A DNA stretch of 55,879 bases, from the NCBI GenBank assembly GCA_029556475.1, contig JAKQEP010000081.1, forward strand, positions 67,130 to 123,008. The letters run 5' to 3'. The notes beneath the pieces were generated by a model that saw only the letters and a list, made by a program, of their open reading frames with translations, had not been told where the DNA came from and ran no database searches. This document shows positions 8,660 through 17,941 of the stretch, in pieces. The stretch's first letter is position 1. Each line of letters begins with the position of its first letter. The position numbers were made by a program, and so were the translations under genes. Origin of the DNA: Candidatus Atribacteria bacterium. Lineage in GTDB: Bacteria; Atribacterota; Phoenicimicrobiia; Phoenicimicrobiales; Stramentimicrobiaceae.

Positions 8660-10834
8660 ATGACTCTCAAAACATTAAACGAGATGTTATTGAATAGCAG
8701 GGATAAATTCAAGGACAGGCCCGCTTTTAAGATAAAAAAAGGTGCCCATTTTAAAGCAATTAGTTACAGGGAATTTTATGAAATAGTTACACAATTTGGC
8801 ACAGGCTTATTAGAGTTAGGTTTTAAAAAAGGCGACCATATCGGTCTAATCTCAGAAAATCGTCTGGAATGGATTATAAGCGATATGGCTATTATTGGTA
8901 TTGGGGCAGTAGATGTGCCTGCCAGTGGAAATAGTTATTCTCAGGATATCGTCTTTAAATTGAATCATTCAGATTCTATTGCTACTATTTTAGAAAATGA
9001 AAAAGTATTGACAGAGTTTCTCAAAGTTTCTTCAGAACTTCCCAATATTAAAAATGTTATTCTCCTGGACAAGGTTGAGGTATATTCAGAAACTGATGAG
9101 GCCCCGGAATGGGCAAAAGCAACTCCCTTCCAGATTGATGGGAAAATAAGTAAACCATTCTACCAAAAAATTCGTTCAGTTCTCAGTTCCAATTCCTCTT
9201 TCCTCTTAATTTCGGAAAGAGCAAAAATATTCTTAGAAAAATATTGGAAGGAACAGGGTAAAGAATTATCTATCAATTTAAATTTATCTGGAGATATGAA
9301 ATTAGAAAAAAGATTAGGGGATAAGCTCCGTATAATTAAGAAGGGTAATATTGACAATTTGCCTCCTATTTTTTCTTTCTCTCGGCTTGTAAAAATTGGT
9401 AAAGAAGCTTTACTGAAAGGTGACCAGCACTTTTTAAATATTTCCCAACATGCACTTCCTGATGATTTAATAACTATAATTTATACCTCTGGCACTACCT
9501 CTGACCCCAAGGGTGTTATGTTAACCCATCGCAATATTATGCACAATGTTGTTAATGTACCTCTTACCGTGGGAGATTTCAATGAAAATGACCGTTTTCT
9601 TTCTGTACTGCCATCATGGCATATTTATGAAAGAACGGTTGAATACTGCGCTATGGGAATGGGTGCTTCCACTGCCTACAGCAAACCATTTAAACAAATA
9701 TTATTACCGGACCTCCTCCTGGAAAAACCGACCATAATGTGTACCGTTCCCCGTATATGGCACAGCCTTTATAAGGGAATTCTGCAAAAGATAAAAATGG
9801 GAGCGAAGTTGCAGCAATTACTATTTTTCAAGGGATTGGATATTGCTAAAAAATACAAACATGCTAAAAGAATGCTTGAGGATACCTTGCCCCTCTTTGA
9901 TAGGGCTCAATTTTCCGAACAAGAAAAGGGAAATGCCAGAAAAACTATCAGAAATCTATCTTTATTATATAAAATGAGTGATAAGTTGGTCTTTAAAAAA
10001 ATTCGGGATATGTTAGGTGGAGAAATTAAATTTGCTATAAGCGGCGGGGGATCTCTCCCTGAAGATATTGATATTTTTCTTGATGCGGTAGGCGTACTGG
10101 TTTTAGAGGGATATGGTTTGACAGAAACCTCTCCGGTAGTTGCAGGAAGAAAACAGCTTAATCCCATCATATTCACAGTAGGCGAGCCAATTATTGATAC
10201 TTTTATAAAAATTAGGGATAAGGAGGCTATTGACCTGGAGGTTTCCGATGGCCACCCAGGTATAGTTTTTGTTAAAGGCGATCTGGTTATGAAAGGTTAT
10301 TACAAAAATGAACAGAAAACAGCAGAAGTGCTCAAGGATGGTTGGTTTAATACCGGCGATCTGGGGAAAAAAACTTATAATGGGAAATATCTGAAAATTA
10401 TAGGTAGAATAAAGGATACCATCGTTCTGGCGGGAGGAGAAAATGTTGAACCACAGCCGCTGGAAGAAAAACTCAAAGAGAGCCCTTATATTAGCATGGT
10501 AATTGTGGTGGGGCAGGATAAATCCAGACTGGGTGCTCTAATCGTCCCTGATTTTGAGGCTCTCAAAGAGTATGCCCATAAAAAACATCTTGATTATCAG
10601 GATAATGCAGAGCTTATTAAAAAGAAAGAAGTGTTATCCCTTTATCAACAAGAACAAAAACGATTAATATCCAAAGAATATGGTTTTCAACCCTTTGAGA
10701 CAGTTATGGGTATAGCTTTACTGGCTGATGAATTCTCTCAGGAGAAAGGAGAAATGACAGAAAGTCTTAAATTAAAAAGATTTATTATTCATGAAAAATA
10801 CCAGAAAGAAATTGATCGGATATGCGCAAAATAA
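8660..10834 (+). CDS. fadD: long-chain acyl-CoA synthetase (AMP-binding)
   Basis: An ANL-superfamily ligase that activates a fatty or other carboxylic acid to acyl-AMP and then acyl-CoA. Motifs: IIYTSGTTSDPKGVMLTHRN (P-loop, about residue 275), LEGYGLTETSP (about 490), GWFNTGDLG (about 568) and the hinge and C-terminal region KIIGRIKDTIVLAGGENV. At 724 aa it is about 100 residues longer than typical FadD. The extra length lies mainly at residues 165-260 and in a helical insert at about 390-450, as in large bacterial LC-FACS proteins. GGGAGGG precedes the ATG. It is a single gene facing the opposite way from its neighbours. The substrate is not readable from sequence. Confidence 0.9.
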   Translation: MTLKTLNEMLLNSRDKFKDRPAFKIKKGAHFKAISYREFYEIVTQFGTGLLELGFKKGDHIGLISENRLEWIISDMAIIGIGAVDVPASGNSYSQDIVFKLNHSDSIATILENEKVLTEFLKVSSELPNIKNVILLDKVEVYSETDEAPEWAKATPFQIDGKISKPFYQKIRSVLSSNSSFLLISERAKIFLEKYWKEQGKELSINLNLSGDMKLEKRLGDKLRIIKKGNIDNLPPIFSFSRLVKIGKEALLKGDQHFLNISQHALPDDLITIIYTSGTTSDPKGVMLTHRNIMHNVVNVPLTVGDFNENDRFLSVLPSWHIYERTVEYCAMGMGASTAYSKPFKQILLPDLLLEKPTIMCTVPRIWHSLYKGILQKIKMGAKLQQLLFFKGLDIAKKYKHAKRMLEDTLPLFDRAQFSEQEKGNARKTIRNLSLLYKMSDKLVFKKIRDMLGGEIKFAISGGGSLPEDIDIFLDAVGVLVLEGYGLTETSPVVAGRKQLNPIIFTVGEPIIDTFIKIRDKEAIDLEVSDGHPGIVFVKGDLVMKGYYKNEQKTAEVLKDGWFNTGDLGKKTYNGKYLKIIGRIKDTIVLAGGENVEPQPLEEKLKESPYISMVIVVGQDKSRLGALIVPDFEALKEYAHKKHLDYQDNAELIKKKEVLSLYQQEQKRLISKEYGFQPFETVMGIALLADEFSQEKGEMTESLKLKRFIIHEKYQKEIDRICAK

Positions 10835-10948
10835 AATATGGCACTACTGACTATATCAATACTACTTTTTTATAATTTATGCTGATTTTAAAATATCTAT
10901 ACACCTTAGTGAAAGAGTGAAGATTGGTACTTTTTTTTGGTGCACTGA

Positions 10949-12679
10949 TTATTCAGGTAATATAAACTGCTGATAGGGATAAATTAAATCAGGATTTTGA
11001 ATCAATTCCTCATTAGCCCTGAATATCTTTATCCAGGCGATACCCTCATTATATTTATTTCTGGCGATGTTCCAGAGACAATCTCCACTTTTAACTTCGT
11101 AATATTTTGGTTCTTTTTCACTTTCTAAGACCCCTATTTTATTCTTTAACTGAGCAATCTCCAATTGAAACTTATTAACCTGGGCATAGTACTGGTTGAT
11201 ACTATTCTGGTATTCTTCTCGTTCTTTCACCAGAGAATGAATAGTTTCTATTAAACTCTGCTGTTCCTGATAATTAATATCTTCCTGTTCTTGTAATCTC
11301 ATTTTAAATTCTGCCACAGACTTTTCATAATCATCTATTTTTTGCATATATAGCTCAATCTGCGAGGTTAATAATGAAATCTGGGACTCTTTCTCTCCAA
11401 TCTGAGTTAGGTTTTGCTGATAAATATCTATCTGTGTGGCAATTTCTTCTTTAAACAGGCTGCTGTCCAGTTTGACTATATCAATCTCCTTTTTATAATC
11501 TTCCAGTTGCCCTTTTAGGTAAGAGATTAACCTCCTATTCTGCTCATTTTGCTTTGCCCATTCTATTTCTTTATCAGCCAACAGCTTTTCCAAACTACTA
11601 ATATCTATTTCTTTTTGTACAGGTTCCTGCAATGCCTTTTCTTTTATTAGATCTTCCTGTAATACAAGTATCTCTTTGCCAATCTCTTTTATGTTTAACT
11701 CGTATTTTTTAATTTCTTCCTGAAGTTGAGCAATGATTTCTTTGTCCACTTGCTCTTTCTCCAGCCATTGAGTTTCTTTCTCTTGCAAAATCTTCTCCAT
11801 CTTGCTTTTCTCCTGTTCCAGCTTAGTCAGGTTGTCCTTTATTTCTGCTAATATTCCTTTCTGCTCCAATACTTGAGCTGTCTCCACTGTTAACTGATTA
11901 ATTTTTCGTTCATAGTCAGCCAGTTGGTTTTGTAAATTTTGATACTCCTCATAAAACTGAATCAGGCTGGAATCTTTCTCAGCAACCTCTTCTTCTAATT
12001 CTTTTTTATCTTTCTCTAACTTGCTTATCTGTTGAACATAAGACTCTTCATCCTCTTTTAGAGCAAGTTGTTCTTTTAAATAATCAATAGTATCTTCATA
12101 TTTCTTTATATCTTGTTCTAATTCCTGCCTTTTTAGTTGTTCTGTTTCTAAGTATTGTTCTATATTTAAAACTTTTTTATTTACTAATTCCATTTCGGTC
12201 TCATATTGCCGGATCCCCTCTTGCAAGGATGAGATAATCTCTTTATTATCTTTTTCTTTTTCCAGCCATTGAGTTTCTCTTTCTTCAAGTGAGGATTCTA
12301 ATTTGGATTTTTCTTCTCTTAAAAGGGAAATGCTTTCAGTATCAGATATATTTTTCTGTAAAACTTCTGCCATTTTTAACTGCAATGCCAGCAATTCTTC
12401 TTGATATCCTTCCAGCTGTTTTTGAAGTTTATCTTCCTTCTCTGCCATTATCATCTCATCCGAAAGAATTTTATCTTTTTCCAAAGCTTCCTTTATTTTT
12501 TCTTCCATCTGAACCAGGGAAGTCCCCTGTTCTTCAATCAATCTTTCCGATTCTTCTAATAATGCCTCCTTTTTGAGTAAATCACTTTGAATCCGATTCA
12601 GTTGATTATAATTAAAATAGGCAAAACCAGCTATTATAATTATTAATAAAATAAAGATAAGCGAAATACTTTTTGACAT
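10949..12679 (-). CDS. membrane-anchored coiled-coil protein with C-terminal LysM domain
   Basis: 576 aa. One N-terminal transmembrane helix (ISLIFILLIIIIAGFAYF) is followed by about 480 residues of Glu/Lys/Gln-rich heptad coiled coil. The C-terminal LysM domain begins YEVKSGDCLWNIARNKYNEG and ends near IYPYQQFILPE. LysM binds peptidoglycan or chitin-type glycans, so the protein probably spans from the inner membrane to the cell wall as a long rod. Internal near-repeats (ETQWLEKE appears twice) suggest growth by duplication. No enzyme domain is visible. It converges on the synthetase gene and is transcribed away from the lon-like gene. Confidence 0.8.
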   Translation of the reverse strand: MSKSISLIFILLIIIIAGFAYFNYNQLNRIQSDLLKKEALLEESERLIEEQGTSLVQMEEKIKEALEKDKILSDEMIMAEKEDKLQKQLEGYQEELLALQLKMAEVLQKNISDTESISLLREEKSKLESSLEERETQWLEKEKDNKEIISSLQEGIRQYETEMELVNKKVLNIEQYLETEQLKRQELEQDIKKYEDTIDYLKEQLALKEDEESYVQQISKLEKDKKELEEEVAEKDSSLIQFYEEYQNLQNQLADYERKINQLTVETAQVLEQKGILAEIKDNLTKLEQEKSKMEKILQEKETQWLEKEQVDKEIIAQLQEEIKKYELNIKEIGKEILVLQEDLIKEKALQEPVQKEIDISSLEKLLADKEIEWAKQNEQNRRLISYLKGQLEDYKKEIDIVKLDSSLFKEEIATQIDIYQQNLTQIGEKESQISLLTSQIELYMQKIDDYEKSVAEFKMRLQEQEDINYQEQQSLIETIHSLVKEREEYQNSINQYYAQVNKFQLEIAQLKNKIGVLESEKEPKYYEVKSGDCLWNIARNKYNEGIAWIKIFRANEELIQNPDLIYPYQQFILPE

Positions 12680-12920
12680 TGTATTCCTCCCCTGTTTACT
12701 CTAATATTCTTTATTATATCTTAAAAAGAGAAACGGTTCACCATTATACTAAAAAGTCATTTTAATATTTAATCTTTATTTTTTTAAGCAGATTTAGCTA
12801 CAAATATAATCCTTGCTTCTAATCTTGCTATTTGTTCCTTAACAAATATAAAATATACTGCTATAATAAAAAGAAATATTCCTGTCAATAACAATGTAAT
12901 AAATAAAAAAAATTAAAAAA

Positions 12921-12937
12921 CTCTTTTCCTAAAAGAG
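12921..12937 (-). terminator. minus-strand terminator-like hairpin in the lon-like gene leader
   Basis: CTCTTTT-CCT-AAAAGAG. Read on the minus strand the 7-bp stem is followed by TTTTTTAATTTTTTTT, a good intrinsic-terminator tail. No minus-strand gene feeds into it, because the neighbour is the plus-strand protease gene, so it would stop antisense RNA. On the plus strand it is a small leader hairpin ending about 6 nt before the GGAGGG site. Confidence 0.5.
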
Positions 12938-12954
12938 CATTAAAAGGAGGGATT

Positions 12955-15399
12955 ATGGACATTCAAAAAAATACCTTTCCTGAAGTCCCCGTTGAACAGT
13001 TGCGATGGAGTTGTGATTTGAAAAAGGCTCATTTTTCTTCCACTGAGGACCTGAAAGCCTGTGATAAAATTCTGGGACAAGAAAGAGCTTTAAAAGCATT
13101 GGAATTAGGCCTGGAGATGGAGTATCTTGGTTATAATCTCTTTATTACCGGGAAATCAGGTACCGGCAGAAGTACTTCCATTAAACAACTATTACAGAAC
13201 AGAAAAAGAGAAAATGTCATCTTTGATGACAAATGTTATGTTCATAACTTCAAAGACCCTGATATGCCCAGAGCAATCAGTCTACCCGCCGGGCAGGGTA
13301 ATCTTTTCAAAAAAGATATGGAGAATCTGGTAAACACCTTAAGAAAACATATTCCTTTGCTTTTAGAAAGTGAAAAATACCAGGAAAGCAAAGATTCTCT
13401 CACTGAAAATTTCAAAAAGAAACAACAATCTTTAATTAAAGAATTTGAAGATAAAGTAAAAGCAGACAATTTTACTATTGTTCAGATACAGATAGGCCCT
13501 TATACCAGGCCTGATATCTTTCCCATCATTGATAAAAAACCAACAAATATAGAAAATTTAGAAGCATTGGTCGGGGAAGGAAAATTTTCCAAAGAAGAAT
13601 TAGATACAATCAAAAAGAAGCATCATGAATTTACCCAAGAAATTGCTGTGGTTTCCAAGAAAATTAATGCCCTTCAAAAAGAACTCAGTGAAAAATTAAC
13701 AGATTTAGAAATAAAAATAATCACCCCTCTGGTAGAAGAAGAAATTGCTGAAATAAAGAAAAGATATGATAATGATGCCATTAACTCTCACCTGAAAGAA
13801 GTTAAAAAAAATGTTCTGGAGAATATCAGCCGTTTTCAGGAAAAAGAAGAACAGGCACCAGTTATTCCAGGATTAAGATTGCCTCAAATAAAAGATTCTT
13901 TCATTGAATTCTCAGTAAACGTACTGGTCGATAATTCTGATACCAAGACCTCCCCTGTTATTATTGAAACCCGCCCTACCTATAAAAATCTTTTCGGCAT
14001 AATTGAAAGAAGGTTGGACCGCACCGGTTACTGGGTAACAGATTTTACTAAAATAAAGGCAGGTTCTCTTTTAAAGGCCAACGGGGGTTTTTTGGTATTG
14101 AATGCCTTAGATGTATTACTTGAACCAGGTGTCTGGCCCTCTTTAAAAAGAACTCTTTTAAATCAGATGATTGAACCGGAAACCTACGACCCCTTTCCTA
14201 TGTTCAGTACCTCTGCCTTAAAACCAGAACCAGTGGAATGCAATGTAAAGGTAGCCATGATCGGAGATCCTTTTCTCTATCAGCTTTTATATTTCAGGGA
14301 TCCGGATTTTGAAAAAATTTTCAAAATAAAAGCGGATTTTGATACCGTTACTGGAAATACTGAACAAAATATATATCAATATTCCTGTTTTATCAAGCAA
14401 CTATGTGAGAGAGAGAATTTATTACCCTTTGACCAAAGCGGAATTGAAGGGGTAATTGAATATGCTATTAGATTGGCAGGAAGAAAGAATAAATTATCCA
14501 CCCATTTCAATAACCTTGTTGACCTCTTGAGAGAAGCGGATTACTGGGCTAAAAAAGATAAGCAAAATCTTATTCAAAGAAAACATATTACTACAGCACT
14601 TAAGGAAAAAATTGAAAGACTGAATCTCATTGAAGATAAAATTCAAGAACTGATTGAACAGGGAACCTTAATGATCGATACTGAAGGCGCAATTGTAGGC
14701 CAGGTAAATGGGCTTTCCGTATACGATCTGGGCGAGTATTCCTTTGGCAAACCAACCAGAATAACTGCCAAGACTTCAATGGGGAGAGCAGGAATTATTA
14801 ATATCGAAAGGGAGGCTGACCTGAGTGGTAAAACGCATAATAAAGGCGTTCTCATATTAAGTGGCTATCTGCGCTCAAAATATGCCCAGGATAAACCCCT
14901 AACCATTAGTGCCAGTATTTGTTTTGAACAATCTTATTCTGGAGTAGATGGAGATAGCGCTTCCTCTACGGAAGCTTATGCTCTAATTTCCAGTATTGCA
15001 GATATTCCCATCAGGCAGGATATTGCAGTAACCGGTTCAATAAACCAAAAAGGAGAAATTCAGCCCATAGGTGGAGTTAATCAGAAAGTTGAAGGATTTT
15101 TTGAGGTCTGCCGGGCAAAAGGTTTAACGGGAACTCAAGGGGTAATAATACCGGAATCAAATATTCCAGACCTTATGTTGAGAGAAGATGTGGTGGAAAC
15201 AATTAAAAGCGGTCAGTTCCATCTTTATCCTGTTAAGACAATTGATCAGGGAATAGAGATATTAACTGGAAGAAAAGCTGGCATTAGAAAACTGGATGGA
15301 AAGTTTGAAAAAGATTCTGTCAATGAACTGGTGGACCAAAAATTATTAGATTTTGCTCTAAAATTAAAAGAATTTGGTGCAGAAAAGAAAAAAAAATAA
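12955..15399 (+). CDS. Lon-like ATP-dependent protease (LonB/LonC type)
   Basis: 814 aa, S16-family. The N-terminal half has a P-loop-like site, ITGKSGTGRSTS (about residue 62), with a long coiled-coil insertion at about 130-300. The C-terminal Lon protease domain has the catalytic Ser in GVDGDSASSTEAYAL and the catalytic Lys in IGGVNQKVEGFF. It lacks the N-terminal substrate-binding domain of classical LonA. This matches the bacterial Lon-like group (TTC1975/LonC-like), in which ATPase features are often weak. It probably acts in cytoplasmic protein quality control. An AAAAGGAGGG site supports the start. Confidence 0.88.
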   Translation: MDIQKNTFPEVPVEQLRWSCDLKKAHFSSTEDLKACDKILGQERALKALELGLEMEYLGYNLFITGKSGTGRSTSIKQLLQNRKRENVIFDDKCYVHNFKDPDMPRAISLPAGQGNLFKKDMENLVNTLRKHIPLLLESEKYQESKDSLTENFKKKQQSLIKEFEDKVKADNFTIVQIQIGPYTRPDIFPIIDKKPTNIENLEALVGEGKFSKEELDTIKKKHHEFTQEIAVVSKKINALQKELSEKLTDLEIKIITPLVEEEIAEIKKRYDNDAINSHLKEVKKNVLENISRFQEKEEQAPVIPGLRLPQIKDSFIEFSVNVLVDNSDTKTSPVIIETRPTYKNLFGIIERRLDRTGYWVTDFTKIKAGSLLKANGGFLVLNALDVLLEPGVWPSLKRTLLNQMIEPETYDPFPMFSTSALKPEPVECNVKVAMIGDPFLYQLLYFRDPDFEKIFKIKADFDTVTGNTEQNIYQYSCFIKQLCERENLLPFDQSGIEGVIEYAIRLAGRKNKLSTHFNNLVDLLREADYWAKKDKQNLIQRKHITTALKEKIERLNLIEDKIQELIEQGTLMIDTEGAIVGQVNGLSVYDLGEYSFGKPTRITAKTSMGRAGIINIEREADLSGKTHNKGVLILSGYLRSKYAQDKPLTISASICFEQSYSGVDGDSASSTEAYALISSIADIPIRQDIAVTGSINQKGEIQPIGGVNQKVEGFFEVCRAKGLTGTQGVIIPESNIPDLMLREDVVETIKSGQFHLYPVKTIDQGIEILTGRKAGIRKLDGKFEKDSVNELVDQKLLDFALKLKEFGAEKKKK

Positions 15400-15490
15400 T
15401 ATAATGGAATCAGATATACGTTATATATGGAAGTAAAGCGAGGCAAGATTACTTATAGTTATATTTAATAATAATTAAGGAGATATTATA

Positions 15491-16600
15491 ATGAAAAGAA
15501 AAGTAAGGACTGGGTTAACTATTACCTGTTTTCTTCTTTTTTTCCTGGTTTTATTCTACTCCCCCATCTCTGCCAGCGATAAAATAAATTTGGAGGCACT
15601 TTTACAGTCTATCATTGAAGAAAAAACGGTTACCACAGATGTTTACGCAGTTATTAATTTAGGAAATTTCTTTTTTTCAGAAAAGTTGTATTCTCCAGCC
15701 CGAGATGAATATGTTAAGGCATTGCAAATAGATCCCTGTAATAAAATTGCCTTAATTAATCTCAGTTATACCTTCTTTCAAATGGGTGATTTCGAAAAAG
15801 CCCTCACCCAACTGGTTCCCTTAAGAGAGGATGATGTTGCCTATTCTTATTACATCAGGGGAATGATTTTTAAAGAACAGCGCAAATTAGAGGAAGCTAT
15901 CACCCAATACGAAAAAGTTGTAGAGCTAATCCCCAATCATTCTCAACTATATGCCGAATTAGGTCAACTCTATCTCGATAACCATCAGCTGGTAAAAGCA
16001 AATGAGAGGTTCATTGAAATGGGCTATTGTAAGTATCGTCCGCCAATAATGGACAAACTTGTTGACTATCAACCTAATGCCTATTGTTATCTGCATTTGG
16101 GAAACTATTACCGCAATAATGGAGAGCTGGATCTGGCACGGGAAGCATATCAGAAAGTAACTCAGTTTGAGGACGACCTGCGTTCTATTGCCCTGGCTTA
16201 TTATTACCAGGGAGAGATTAATCTTAAAGACCATAATTATGATCGGGCTATAATTGAAAAAGAGTTGTCTCAAAAAGTTTATCCCTTAGGCGGGCACCAA
16301 TTTACTTTTAACAGTTTCGCAGAAGCTCTTATTGAAATTGGTGATCAGTATTATCATAATGGAAATTTACCTGAAGCACTTACCCATTACCAATTGGCTG
16401 CTAACCTGGCCAATAAACCGGATATTTTGGCTGAAGCCCACTACAAAAAAGGTTTGACTTATTATCGCAGTCAGGATTATGAAAATGCTTTAAAAGAAGC
16501 CGAAACTGCACTGTCAATTAATCCTGATTATCTGTCTGACAGACAAAGATTAATCGATTTATTGATTGCCAACAGCTGGTCTAATATTACTCAAAAATAA
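15491..16600 (+). CDS. secreted or periplasmic TPR-repeat protein
   Basis: 369 aa. An N-terminal signal peptide (TGLTITCFLLFFLVLFYSPISASD) is followed by about seven tetratricopeptide repeats, for example at residues 55-90 (ARDEYVKALQIDPCNKIALI) and at the C-terminus (YENALKEAETALSINPDY). TPR proteins are scaffolds for protein-protein contacts. No catalytic domain is present, so no specific role can be assigned. The RBS AAGGAG stands 7-8 nt before the ATG. It follows the lon-like gene by about 90 bp and may be cotranscribed with it. Confidence 0.82.
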   Translation: MKRKVRTGLTITCFLLFFLVLFYSPISASDKINLEALLQSIIEEKTVTTDVYAVINLGNFFFSEKLYSPARDEYVKALQIDPCNKIALINLSYTFFQMGDFEKALTQLVPLREDDVAYSYYIRGMIFKEQRKLEEAITQYEKVVELIPNHSQLYAELGQLYLDNHQLVKANERFIEMGYCKYRPPIMDKLVDYQPNAYCYLHLGNYYRNNGELDLAREAYQKVTQFEDDLRSIALAYYYQGEINLKDHNYDRAIIEKELSQKVYPLGGHQFTFNSFAEALIEIGDQYYHNGNLPEALTHYQLAANLANKPDILAEAHYKKGLTYYRSQDYENALKEAETALSINPDYLSDRQRLIDLLIANSWSNITQK

Positions 16601-16712
16601 TAAATTGAGCCAGTATATGGGGAAGTAATATAATTACCTTATAAATGTAATGTGGGTAAAAATATGTGATAGAATTTTCAATATCTCCAAATTTTAGAGA
16701 GGAGTTCTAAAA

Positions 16713-17771
16713 ATGAGCTTAACACGGTTTTTAAAAGGATTTGTCATTATCCTTATTGGTGTTATCTTATTATTAAATAATCTCGATATTCTGGAATGGA
16801 CTGTCTGGCCCAATATTTTAAAGCTTTGGCCATTGTTATTGATAAGTCTTGGTATTAGTTTAATTTTCAGGAAGAGGCTCTCCTGGTTAGCTCCTCTGGT
16901 CATCTTATTGGGAATTATTTATGGTATTAGCGCCAGTTATACCGATTTAAACCTGCAATTAGAAGGTAAAATACCGATTGAAGTAGAAACTATACAAAGA
17001 GAAGTGGAGATGGTTCCAGCAGCAATTCCCAAAATTGAAGAAGAGGTTATTTCAGAGACAATCCCTGAAGAAGAGGTGCCAGAGAAGACTATTGAAGCCG
17101 AAGACATAGAAGATGAGAAATTGTTAGTATCTGACACTCTAGGAGACAAAGAAACAACTAAAGAATTTGAGATGGTTCCTTTGGTTCAAAAGGCTAATCT
17201 CCATTTAAATTATACTGTCGGTTCTTTTGTCCTAAGATTCCCTACCCCACTGGTCTATCAATGCCAAGTGAGTTATCGCTATCCAGGGTTTAAGCCCCTT
17301 GAAGATTTTTCTGTTCAGGACCATGAAGCAAAGATTTTAATTACCCATCAGTCAGTCACCGATCAAATGGTAAGGAATTCCCAAAACCATATCGATTTAC
17401 AACTAAATACCGGTATAGTATACGATATTTTTCTCGAAACCGGTGCTACTTCTATTGATTATGATTTATCAAAATTCAAAATAGAAAATTTTTCCATAAA
17501 AAGCGGCGCCTCAAAAATTGACATTATAGCACCACAATACAATGGGAAAATCAACATAAACTCCGGAGTATCTAAGATTGATATTGCAATTCCTGATAAT
17601 GTAGGAGCAAAGGTAATATTAGACACAGGAATCAGTAAAAAAGATTTCGATGAGCATTTCTCAAAACAGGATGGCAATGTTTATTTTTCTGAAAATTATA
17701 ATAATGCTGAATATCGTGTTGATATAAAAATAGATTCTGGCATTTCCAAAATCCATATTTATTATTTATAA
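16713..17771 (+). CDS. LiaF-like membrane protein with DUF5668-type N-terminus and beta-helical C-terminal domain
   Basis: 352 aa. The first 75 residues hold three short hydrophobic helices (FVIILIGVILLLNNLDIL; WPLLLISLGISLIF; LAPLVILLGIIYGI), the LiaI/LiaF-type transmembrane unit. A Glu-rich linker (about 90-155) is followed by a C-terminal domain with repeated GASKID/GVSKID/GISKIH turns, typical of DUF4097/LiaF/toast-rack beta-solenoids. LiaF proteins sense or restrain cell-envelope stress signalling, but no LiaRS-type kinase or regulator is visible nearby. Function is therefore only suggested. GAGAGGAG stands before the ATG. Confidence 0.75.
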   Translation: MSLTRFLKGFVIILIGVILLLNNLDILEWTVWPNILKLWPLLLISLGISLIFRKRLSWLAPLVILLGIIYGISASYTDLNLQLEGKIPIEVETIQREVEMVPAAIPKIEEEVISETIPEEEVPEKTIEAEDIEDEKLLVSDTLGDKETTKEFEMVPLVQKANLHLNYTVGSFVLRFPTPLVYQCQVSYRYPGFKPLEDFSVQDHEAKILITHQSVTDQMVRNSQNHIDLQLNTGIVYDIFLETGATSIDYDLSKFKIENFSIKSGASKIDIIAPQYNGKININSGVSKIDIAIPDNVGAKVILDTGISKKDFDEHFSKQDGNVYFSENYNNAEYRVDIKIDSGISKIHIYYL

Positions 17772-17898
17772 TTTAAGATTTATTACATTAGACAAACAAA
17801 ATAAAAATAATAATTATGTATTATTTTACAATGCTTAGGTCTATTTAATTTCATCAATAGTGTTACAAATACAAATTAATTTGCCAAAAAAAATAAAA

Positions 17899-17925
17899 AA
17901 ATGCCCCAATTTAAGAGGGGCATTT
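17899..17925 (-). terminator. rho-independent terminator of clpB
   Basis: A 9-bp perfect stem, AAATGCCCC with GGGGCATTT, and a 9-nt loop. On the minus strand it is followed by TTTTATTTTTTTT. It lies 17 nt beyond the clpB stop codon, so it is the clpB terminator. The plus-strand tail is A-rich, so it would not work well for the LiaF-like gene. Confidence 0.9.
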
Positions 17926-17941
17926 AAATAATATTAAAAAC

